Of a DNA stretch of 36,689 bases, positions 25,038 through 31,243 are shown piece by piece. Position numbers and translations under genes: made by a program. How positions within the stretch are numbered: the first letter of the stretch is position 1; every line of letters starts with the position of its first letter. The stretch is from Flavobacteriales bacterium (GTDB lineage: Bacteria > Bacteroidota > Bacteroidia > Flavobacteriales_D > Sanyastnellaceae): the NCBI GenBank assembly GCA_947462725.1, contig CANHPZ010000011.1, positions 1 through 36,689 of the forward strand, read 5' to 3'. The notes under the pieces were generated by a model. The model saw only the letters and a list, made by a program, of their open reading frames with translations. It did not search any database and was not told the origin of the DNA.

Positions 25038-25823
25038 TTAGAATAAAATTCCTATTTGCAAAGCGACAATATTGCTGATACCTCTCAAGTCGTATGTCTT
25101 AGGCTTATTATCAGTTGCATTGAAAGCAGGCTCGTTGTTCGATTTCACTACTCCATTGTGATTGAGAATATTGTTGAAGGCATTATTGAAATTCACACCT
25201 GCCACGATGCTCGCGTCGCCGCTGAGGTTGTATTCAATACCACCGGCAATAATCAAACTTGTGCGAAAGATTCCGATATCATCACTAATGTCTTCATCTT
25301 CCACTGTTTCATCCAATATGAGTGTTGCATCAGCCCAGCGCAGAGAGTCGGCATTGGTGCTGATGTCTACTTTCTTGTAATCAATCACATCATCTGACTT
25401 TGCTTTGATGTTAATGCCCAAACCAATACCTACCTGAGCCCAATACGTGATATAGCCGATTTCATTGGTGCGCAACTTGAGCGTGATCGGAATTTCGGCA
25501 TACTTCAACTTGTACACTCGATCCATCAAAGCCACTGTGCGTGCTCCTGACTCAGATGTCCGCTCTTGAAAATAGGACAGCTGCCCTCCTGTATTGATGA
25601 TATTAAAGCCGGTGCCTATGGCGTAATTATCAGTAAACATTTTGTCGATAGCCACACCAAAGCCAAAGTTCATTTTGTTTTCGCCTGCAGTCATACTCTT
25701 GTTATCAGGCTTAATCCAAGAAACATTCGGATCAACGTGCAAAGCAATTTTCCATTTCTTGGCCTGTGCCATCATCGATGTAGAAATCATCGCTATAACG
25801 ATGACTGAAATAATTTTTTTCAT
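25038..25823 (-). CDS. Outer-membrane beta-barrel protein (PorT / porin family)
   Basis: From the ATG at 25823 the product is 261 aa with a signal peptide (MKKIISVIVIAMISTSMMAQ, cleavage probably before AKKW). The remainder alternates hydrophobic and polar residues in short strands (FGFGVAIDKMF, YAIGTGFNIINTGG, LKYAEIPITLKLRT, WAQVGIGLGINIKA, SLIIAGGIEYNLSG, ASIVAGVNFNNAF) and ends in the terminal Phe usual for outer-membrane barrels. This pattern is that of the Bacteroidota PorT-like/OMP_b-brl family. An acidic loop (about residues 165-195, with ETVEDEDISDD) is probably surface exposed. The frame upstream to 25865 is not needed. The gene diverges from gldB across 62 bases. A role in the type IX system is only a guess from family and neighbours. 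Confidence 0.85.
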   Translation of the reverse strand: MKKIISVIVIAMISTSMMAQAKKWKIALHVDPNVSWIKPDNKSMTAGENKMNFGFGVAIDKMFTDNYAIGTGFNIINTGGQLSYFQERTSESGARTVALMDRVYKLKYAEIPITLKLRTNEIGYITYWAQVGIGLGINIKAKSDDVIDYKKVDISTNADSLRWADATLILDETVEDEDISDDIGIFRTSLIIAGGIEYNLSGDASIVAGVNFNNAFNNILNHNGVVKSNNEPAFNATDNKPKTYDLRGISNIVALQIGILF

Positions 25824-25849
25824 GCGTTGGGGTTTACTGTTATAACATT

Positions 25850-25871
25850 GCCCTTCCAAGGGCATGCAACA
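25850..25871. promoter_or_regulatory. Dyad-symmetric element between the barrel gene and gldB
   Basis: GCCCTTCCAAGGGC-type symmetry (25850-25863) is flanked by TTG and CAA ends, giving an imperfect palindrome in the 62-base divergent gap. The two-base centre is too tight for a good RNA hairpin, which favours a protein-binding site. This is inference from symmetry alone. Confidence 0.3.
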
Positions 25872-25898
25872 AAACTAACGCAATCATGAAATTTTCAA
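25870..25898 (-). promoter_or_regulatory. Candidate promoter of the outer-membrane barrel gene
   Basis: On the minus strand TAGTTTTG (25877 down to 25870) matches the Bacteroidota -7 consensus TAnnTTTG exactly. A TTG at 25898-25896 lies 18 bases upstream, close to the usual spacing of the -33 element. The leader before the ATG at 25823 would be about 40 bases. The element overlaps the first codons of gldB. Confidence 0.5.
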
Positions 25899-26932
25899 TA
25901 CCCGCTTTGCTGATGTTATTCATAGTGGCCTGTGGATGCAACAACGACAAACCACTCAGCAAAGTTGAACTTAAGGAAGAAGCGCGTCAACTCGAGGTAT
26001 CTGTGCGCTCATTCGACACCGACTTATTTACTTGCAACTTCAACGAACCTGCAGCTTGCGCTAGCAGCTTGCGCAATCAATACGGTTCATTTTATTGCGG
26101 TTTTGTAGAAGATGACATCAGGATTGCAGCTTGCAACTCTGACAGTGCCGGTGCATTGCTCCGCGCCTTCGCAACGGATCCGCAAATTGCCGAAACACAT
26201 CAGGAAGTGATGCGCATTTATACACCAGAAAAACGTGAAGAGATTTCAGAATCGCTCAAAGATGTTGTGCGCCGGTGGCATCATTTCTTTCCCGACAGCA
26301 TTGTTCCCGGCGTTGTATTTTACTGTTCAGCATGGAATCGCAGTATTGCAACCACCGATTCTACTCTTGGCGTGGCACTCGACTGCTATCTTGGATCAAA
26401 CCACACGATAACCCAGCGACTATCGCCCGACATTTTCCCGCAGTATGTAAAGGACAACATGGATGGCCGCTACATCGTTGCCGACGCCGCGAAAGGCTTC
26501 GCAGCCTATAAGGCCCGCGGATACTATGAGCAAAAAGACCTGCTCAGCGAATTGATTTTCTACGGCAAAGTCATGTACCTCGCCGAAGCCCTTGCGCCGG
26601 AAATTCCTGATTCAACACTTATGAGTTGGTCGTCGGAACAATGGAATTGGGCCCAACAAGCTGAAAATCTGGTTTGGAAAACCATGGCCAATGAGCAAGT
26701 GATGTATCGATCCAAACCTTTTGAAGTCAACAAGTGGTTTGCCGACGGCCCATTCACCACAGCTACAGGCATCCCCCAAGACAGCCCGCCTCAAGTCGGA
26801 GTTTGGATCGGTTGGAACATCGTGCGTCAATACATGAGCAAGCATCCGGAAACGACATTGCCGGCGCTGCTCGCTGAGAAGGACTTTCAGAAATTGCTTG
26901 CGGCCTATGCACCGGGAAAAACCAATTCATGA
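25886..26932 (+). CDS. gldB: Gliding motility lipoprotein GldB
   Basis: GldB is a membrane lipoprotein required for gliding in Flavobacterium. The 348-aa product begins with a lipoprotein signal (MKFSIPALLMLFIVAC) whose lipidation Cys is residue 16. Family features include the SVRSFDTDLF segment after the leader, ALDCYLGSNHTITQRLSPDIFPQYVKDNMDGRYIVADAAKGFA in the centre, LLSELIFYGKVMYLAEALAPEIPDSTLMSWSSEQWNWAQQAE, and PRVGVWIGWNIVRQYM-like PPQVGVWIGWNIVRQYMSKHP near the end. The gene directly downstream is gldC, which confirms the call by context. The molecular role of GldB is not established. Confidence 0.93.
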   Translation: MKFSIPALLMLFIVACGCNNDKPLSKVELKEEARQLEVSVRSFDTDLFTCNFNEPAACASSLRNQYGSFYCGFVEDDIRIAACNSDSAGALLRAFATDPQIAETHQEVMRIYTPEKREEISESLKDVVRRWHHFFPDSIVPGVVFYCSAWNRSIATTDSTLGVALDCYLGSNHTITQRLSPDIFPQYVKDNMDGRYIVADAAKGFAAYKARGYYEQKDLLSELIFYGKVMYLAEALAPEIPDSTLMSWSSEQWNWAQQAENLVWKTMANEQVMYRSKPFEVNKWFADGPFTTATGIPQDSPPQVGVWIGWNIVRQYMSKHPETTLPALLAEKDFQKLLAAYAPGKTNS

Positions 26933-27010
26933 CATGCTGATGCATGAGCGGAAATACCATGTACACACTACGCTCCCGCATGCCGACTTTCCAAGCACTA
27001 CATTTGCCCT

Positions 27011-27340
27011 ATGAAACTCGAACAAATCCGATTCGACATTGAGCTCGACGACAACAATGTACCGGAGAAAATCAACTGGACAGCTACCGACAATGGGCGC
27101 GCTTCAGAAGCCAAAGCCATGATTATTTCCGTTTGGGATAAAGAAGAACAAAATGCACTGCGCATCGATTTGTGGACGAAAGAAATGCAGGTAGATGAAA
27201 TGAAGCAGTTTGTGCATCAAACCATACTCACACTTGCAGATAGCTTTGAACGCGCCACCAACGAAAAACCCATGGCGGATACCATGCGCGATTTTTGTCA
27301 GTACTACGCAGAGAAGATGAACATACAATCCCCAATTTGA
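27011..27340 (+). CDS. gldC: Gliding motility protein GldC
   Basis: GldC is a small soluble protein of about 110 aa that enhances gliding in Flavobacterium, where it is encoded next to gldB. This 109-aa product has the conserved openings IRFDIELDDNNVPEKINWTATDNG and ALRIDLWTKEMQVDEMKQFVHQTILTLADSFERATNE, ending in MRDFCQYYAEKMNIQ. No signal peptide or membrane segment is present. It starts 78 bases after gldB on the same strand. No hairpin separates the two, so they are probably co-transcribed. Confidence 0.95.
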   Translation: MKLEQIRFDIELDDNNVPEKINWTATDNGRASEAKAMIISVWDKEEQNALRIDLWTKEMQVDEMKQFVHQTILTLADSFERATNEKPMADTMRDFCQYYAEKMNIQSPI

Positions 27341-27348
27341 TTACAGAG

Positions 27349-27376
27349 TAATCAGTAATCACAAATCAGCAATCGC
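27349..27376. repeat. Degenerate 7-bp tandem repeat between gldC and engB
   Basis: Four successive 7-base units read TAATCAG, TAATCAC, AAATCAG and CAATCGC within the 39-base gap. They end just before the engB start. A slippage-derived spacer is the simplest reading. Confidence 0.5.
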
Positions 27377-27379
27377 CTT

Positions 27380-27985
27380 ATGCTCATCACCAACGCCACT
27401 TTTCTCAAATCATCGACACTACTTGAACAGTGTCCTGCTACCGACCGACCTGAGTTTGCATTCATCGGCCGCAGCAATGTGGGGAAGAGTAGCCTCATCA
27501 ACATGTTGGTGAATAAAAAGAACCTAGCCAAAACGTCCGGAACTCCTGGAAAAACTAGACTCATCAATCACTTCGATGTGACTTCGAACAAAGGACAGTG
27601 GTATTTGGTCGATCTTCCCGGCTATGGCTATGCGAAAATTTCGCGCAGCGAAAGAGAGAAATGGGAAATCATGATTGATCAATTTCTCATTGACCGCGAA
27701 AATCTCCTGTGCACGTTTGTGCTTATCGACGTGCGTCTCGAACCGCAAAAAATCGATCTGGAATTTTGCCTCAAACTAGGTCAAGACGGAATGCCTTTCG
27801 CCATCGTTTTCACCAAAGCCGACAAGGAAAAACCTGGCGCCGTAGAACGCAACGTCAACACATTCTGCAATAAACTACTTGAACACTTCGCAGAATTGCC
27901 CAACGTGTTTGTGACATCGGCCACTGAACGCACAGGGCGCGACCGTTTACTGGGTTTCATTGGCGACAACATCGCACGGAAGTAA
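27380..27985 (+). CDS. engB: Ribosome biogenesis GTPase EngB/YihA/YsxC
   Basis: EngB is an essential TRAFAC GTPase needed for maturation of the 50S subunit. The 201-aa product carries G1 GRSNVGKSS (30-38), the G2 region TSGTPGKTRLINHF, G3 DLPGYGYAKIS, G4 TKADK and G5 TSATERTGRD. Length is normal for the family, which has a single G domain. It follows gldC by 39 bases and converges on the hydrolase gene across a 149-base gap in which I see only a weak 5-bp stem (TGCGC/GCGCA) and no clear terminator. Confidence 0.97.
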   Translation: MLITNATFLKSSTLLEQCPATDRPEFAFIGRSNVGKSSLINMLVNKKNLAKTSGTPGKTRLINHFDVTSNKGQWYLVDLPGYGYAKISRSEREKWEIMIDQFLIDRENLLCTFVLIDVRLEPQKIDLEFCLKLGQDGMPFAIVFTKADKEKPGAVERNVNTFCNKLLEHFAELPNVFVTSATERTGRDRLLGFIGDNIARK

Positions 27986-28134
27986 ATACGGATTCTATTC
28001 TCGCTAAAAATCGCTAAGAGATTTCACACCAAGAATCACAGGCCGATTAGCCCACATCATTGCGCTCTTTGCGCACATCATGGCTAAACCTGCTTGAAAT
28101 GGAAAACGTTCTGAAACACAAGGCAACAAAGGCC

Positions 28135-28893
28135 TTACAGCTTCTCCTTTATCCACGCATCCAGCAATTCATTGAATCGTTGCGGATGCTCCATCATCGG
28201 CGCATGGCCGCATTCATCAATCCAATACAGACTTGAATTGGTCAACAGCTGATGAAATTCTTCAGCCACTTCAGGAGGTGTGATCGTATCGTTCTTTCCC
28301 CAGATCAAACACACCGGAAACTTCATGTGCGGAAGTTCCTTCGCCATGTTGTGACGAATAGCAGACTTGGCCAATGCCAATATGCGCAGCACACGATTGC
28401 GGTCGTTTACGATTTCAAAGCACTCATCCACCAACTCATCCGTAGCATGGCTTGGATCGTAAAACGTTAGTCCAACTTTCTGGCGAATAAACTCCTTATC
28501 CTCTCTGCGGGGAAAGCTCGATCCAAAAGCGTTTTCATACAATCCCGAACTGGCTGTAAGTGTAAGAGAGCTTACCCGTTCAGGATGTTCCTTGCAGTAA
28601 ACCAGCGCTACGTGACCACCCAATGAGTTACCAAGCAAATTCACTTTTGCGTAGTGTTTAAATTCAATAAAGTCGTGTAGAAAATGTGCAAGACTCTTGA
28701 CACCTGTTGTGAGTACCGGCATTGTGTAAAGCGGCAGCATAGGTATTACAACACGGTGTGTTTGGGAGAAATGTGAAATCACATCCTTGAAGTTGCTCAG
28801 CGCACCGAACAAGCCGTGCAGCAATATGAGCGGCTCTCCCGAACCCTCCTCGATATAACGAAATCCATTTTCCTCTTTGAGCTGATAATCCAT
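28135..28893 (-). CDS. Alpha/beta hydrolase
   Basis: This alpha/beta hydrolase-fold enzyme is 252 aa from the ATG at 28893 (MDYQLKEENGFRYIEEG). The open frame continues to 29001 but the extra 36 residues are not family-like. The oxyanion region is LILLHGLFGALSNF (about 22-35), the nucleophile is Ser90 in LLGNSLGGHVAL, the acid is Asp202 in WGKNDTITPPEVA, and the base is His230 in DECGHAPMMEHPQRF. The triad is complete. It has no signal peptide. The substrate is unknown; an esterase or carbon-carbon hydrolase role is equally possible. It is divergent from mraZ, with which it shares a 432-base intergenic region containing repeated ATGTGG elements. Confidence 0.92.
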   Translation of the reverse strand: MDYQLKEENGFRYIEEGSGEPLILLHGLFGALSNFKDVISHFSQTHRVVIPMLPLYTMPVLTTGVKSLAHFLHDFIEFKHYAKVNLLGNSLGGHVALVYCKEHPERVSSLTLTASSGLYENAFGSSFPRREDKEFIRQKVGLTFYDPSHATDELVDECFEIVNDRNRVLRILALAKSAIRHNMAKELPHMKFPVCLIWGKNDTITPPEVAEEFHQLLTNSSLYWIDECGHAPMMEHPQRFNELLDAWIKEKL

Positions 28894-29135
28894 AGTGCGT
28901 TTGTATCCGCTGTGTTGCTCGAATGTAAATGAAAGTTGACCACCCAAGACTACACAACAACATCGTGCAAGATGAGAAAAGGCAATTGGATCGACGCACA
29001 CTCCATCGTAAATCCATCAACACAGGCATGGTTAAAAATCCTCCCACGGGATTTTAAATGTGCGATTTACGCCTCCGGAGACGACCCATTTCGCATCGAA
29101 AAACCACCAAAAACACAAAATTTCACCTTTTTCCT

Positions 29136-29151
29136 CCCACATCTTACCACC
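29136..29151 (-). promoter_or_regulatory. Candidate MraZ-type double box, minus orientation
   Basis: On the minus strand this reads GGTGGTAAGATGTGGG, two GTGG cores 10 bases apart. It matches the double box next to mraZ at 13 of 14 positions but in the opposite orientation. MraZ of other bacteria binds direct repeats of TGGG or GTGG with a 10-base period. Confidence 0.4.
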
Positions 29152-29264
29152 TCGGAACATTTTCCGTTATTCTCTTGTTTTCCAACTATTTAACCCCACA
29201 TTTCACCGATTTCAGCCCGAAATAAAAACCCACATTTTTCAACAAAAGGCCTCTTTTTGACCCA

Positions 29265-29284
29265 TTGTGGTAAAATGTGGTAAA
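29265..29284 (+). promoter_or_regulatory. Candidate MraZ operator upstream of mraZ
   Basis: TGTGGTAAA occurs twice, at 29266-29274 and 29276-29284, a direct repeat with a 10-base period like known MraZ boxes. A TTTG at 29256-29259 just upstream could serve as a -33 element, which would put the boxes between the two promoter elements, but no good -7 match follows. Autorepression of the dcw operon by MraZ is the inferred role. Confidence 0.6.
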
Positions 29285-29325
29285 TCCTATCTATTTTCGT
29301 CCCCACCAAGGCAAACGACAAACAG

Positions 29326-29799
29326 ATGCTCAAACTCCTAGGAGAATATCCATGCAAGCTCGACAACAAGGGAAGATTCCTCTTCCCGGCTCGCATGCGT
29401 AAGTCTTTGGAGGAAGTTATTCACCTCGGATTGGTGATCAACCGCGACATCTACACCAAGTGCCTGGTGATCTACCCGCAACCCACATGGGATAAAATTT
29501 CGGCAGACCTCGAACGCATGAATCCGCACAACCGCAAGCATGCAGAGTTCATCCGATTCTTCCTCAACGGTGCAACCGAACTCGAACTCGATTCGGTGGG
29601 ACGCATCAACATCCCAACACACCTATTGGAATATGCGCAGGTAGATCTGAAAAAGAACAACGACCTCGTGCTGTGCGGTCTCGGTCAAAAAATGGAATTA
29701 TGGAATAAGGAAACGCGTGACAACAAATTCGGCGAACCTGATTTCGATTTCATGCAACTGGCTGAGGAAGTGCAAAACGATTTGAGAAAAGAACCATAA
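29326..29799 (+). CDS. mraZ: Transcriptional regulator MraZ
   Basis: MraZ is a DNA-binding protein that represses its own operon, the dcw cluster, in the species studied. The 157-aa product has two SpoVT/AbrB-like domains, each with the signature D-x3-R: DNKGR (Asp13-Arg17) and DSVGR (Asp89-Arg93). It starts with LLGEYPCKLDNKGRFLFPARMR, and the second domain ends at LGQKMELWNKE. A short tail rich in acidic residues follows. It opens the plus-strand dcw block. The direct repeats at 29266-29284, about 40 bases upstream of the ATG, are good operator candidates. Confidence 0.97.
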   Translation: MLKLLGEYPCKLDNKGRFLFPARMRKSLEEVIHLGLVINRDIYTKCLVIYPQPTWDKISADLERMNPHNRKHAEFIRFFLNGATELELDSVGRINIPTHLLEYAQVDLKKNNDLVLCGLGQKMELWNKETRDNKFGEPDFDFMQLAEEVQNDLRKEP

Positions 29800-29837
29800 G
29801 CCAATCCGCCAAATACGGAAAAGCTGCAAATAAGGAT

Positions 29838-30752
29838 ATGTCGAACCACAAAAAAGAAGATGGATACCACCGACCGGTGCTCCTGCAAGCTTCAATCGAC
29901 AGCCTGAACATCAAGCCCAATGGGGTTTATGTGGATGTAACCTTCGGCGGTGGAGGGCATTCAAGAGAAATTTTGAAACAACTGGACAAGGGAAGATTAA
30001 TCGCCTTCGATCAAGACCCGGAAGCACAAGCCAATCGCATTGATGACCCACGGTTTCAGCTGGTAGACCAAAACTTTACGTTTATGTCAAACTGGTTGCG
30101 ACTACTCGGCGTGCGCAAAGTGGATGGCATTCTGGCTGATCTTGGAGTGAGCAGTCATCAGTTCGATAGTGAAGAACGTGGTTTCTCGATTCGATTCGAT
30201 GCCCCGCTCGACATGCGCATGGACATGAGCCGTAAGCTCACCGCTGCAGAAGTGGTGAACACTTACGAAGAGATTCAGCTCACTCACGTGCTTCGTAACT
30301 ACGGAGAACTGGATAATGCGCGCTCCATCGCAAGATCAATCATTCAAGCTCGGCCACTTTACACCAGCGAGGACCTTAAGCAAGCAGTACAAAAACATCT
30401 GCCGCGCATGAAGGAACACAAAGTGCTTGCACAACTCTTTCAAGCGTTGCGCATTGAAGTGAACGATGAACTGGAGGTGCTGAAATCACTGCTGATGCAG
30501 AGCGCAGATTTGCTCAACGAAGATGGACGACTGGTTATCATCAGCTACCATTCACTGGAAGACCGACTCGTGAAAGACTTCATGAAAACCGGAAACTTCG
30601 ATGGTGAGCCTGTGAAAGACTTCTTCGGAAACCTGCAACGCCCGCTAAAACCCTTGACCAGTAAACCCATGCTGCCCGCAGAGGCAGAAATTGAAGAGAA
30701 TACACGTGCACGCAGCGCCAAAATGCGTGTAGCAACTAAAGAAAACAAATAA
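29838..30752 (+). CDS. rsmH: 16S rRNA (cytosine-1402-N4)-methyltransferase
   Basis: RsmH (MraW) methylates N4 of C1402 in 16S rRNA using SAM. The 304-aa product has YHRPVLLQASIDSL, the SAM motif VYVDVTFGGGGHSREIL (30-46), the acidic loop LIAFDQDPEA, and the family signature DGILADLGVSSHQFDSEERGFS with DAPLDMRMD. The C-terminal part has VISYHSLEDRLVKDFM, which is conserved in the family. The ATG at 29838 is preceded by AAGGA at a suitable distance, one of the few Shine-Dalgarno-like sites in the window. It follows mraZ by 38 bases. Confidence 0.98.
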   Translation: MSNHKKEDGYHRPVLLQASIDSLNIKPNGVYVDVTFGGGGHSREILKQLDKGRLIAFDQDPEAQANRIDDPRFQLVDQNFTFMSNWLRLLGVRKVDGILADLGVSSHQFDSEERGFSIRFDAPLDMRMDMSRKLTAAEVVNTYEEIQLTHVLRNYGELDNARSIARSIIQARPLYTSEDLKQAVQKHLPRMKEHKVLAQLFQALRIEVNDELEVLKSLLMQSADLLNEDGRLVIISYHSLEDRLVKDFMKTGNFDGEPVKDFFGNLQRPLKPLTSKPMLPAEAEIEENTRARSAKMRVATKENK

Positions 30753-30805
30753 GCTAATACCGATGCACAGCAGCTAACTGTGCACCGCTTGGTTAACCTG
30801 AATTA

Positions 30806-31243
30806 ATGAATCAATTGAGAGAGGAAAAGATTCCGCTGACCACGGATTCTGCCGCTAATGCGGACAAACCAAATTCATCAAAACCGAAGAAAAAGTCGGG
30901 TGGAGGAAACGTCTTCCAACGTGTCCTCAGTGGTGAATTCCTCGTACGCGACGGACTTATTAAACACCTCTCATTTGTTCTCTTTTTAGTAGCCCTCTTC
31001 ATCACCAACATCGCCCTGGTTTACTACTTCGAAAATACAGCCCGCGAAAAAGTTCGCCTGCAAAACGAACTCAACGAATTGCGCTCTCAATACAACACCA
31101 CTATGAGCGACCTCGAAAAAAGCAAACAACAAAGCAACGTGGCACTAGCCATCGAACAAATAGGCCTGAAAGAGCTCCGCACACCACCCGAAGTAATTGA
31201 CGTGGAGCACGGATTTTTTGACGAGAAAAAATCGGAAGAATGA
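30806..31243 (+). CDS. ftsL: FtsL-like cell division protein
   Basis: This small bitopic protein of 145 aa is in the ftsL position between rsmH and ftsI. It has a long cytoplasmic tail rich in Lys, Ser and Pro (residues 1-50), one membrane helix (about 55-73, LSFVLFLVALFITNIALVYYF) and a periplasmic coiled coil (about 75-115, ENTAREKVRLQNELNELRSQY and on). The C-terminus is acidic. This is the pattern of the Bacteroidota FtsL-like family; sequence similarity to classical FtsL is low, so the call depends on topology and context. It would join FtsQ and activate FtsW/FtsI. Its stop overlaps the ftsI start by four bases (ATGA). Confidence 0.87.
   Translation: MNQLREEKIPLTTDSAANADKPNSSKPKKKSGGGNVFQRVLSGEFLVRDGLIKHLSFVLFLVALFITNIALVYYFENTAREKVRLQNELNELRSQYNTTMSDLEKSKQQSNVALAIEQIGLKELRTPPEVIDVEHGFFDEKKSEE

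Larger units (their letters stand above)
28894..29325. other. 432-base G-poor intergenic region between the hydrolase gene and mraZ
   Basis: I find no convincing gene here. An 85-codon frame at 28936-29193 has no family resemblance and untypical composition. From about 29095 to 29260 the plus strand is strikingly poor in G and rich in C and A. That stretch contains several CCCACAT motifs (ATGTGGG on the minus strand) at 29136-29142, 29195-29201 and 29229-29235. A plus-strand double box lies at 29265-29284. The region should contain the promoters of mraZ and the hydrolase gene. Confidence 0.7.

Noticed and set aside
28050-28075. TGCGC/GCGCA stem between engB and the hydrolase gene as a bidirectional terminator
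   Set aside because: Five base pairs without flanking T-runs is too weak.
28936-29193. Possible 85-aa gene in the mraZ upstream region
   Set aside because: No ribosome-binding site, no family resemblance, and it runs through the G-poor repeat-bearing segment; a regulatory region is the better explanation.
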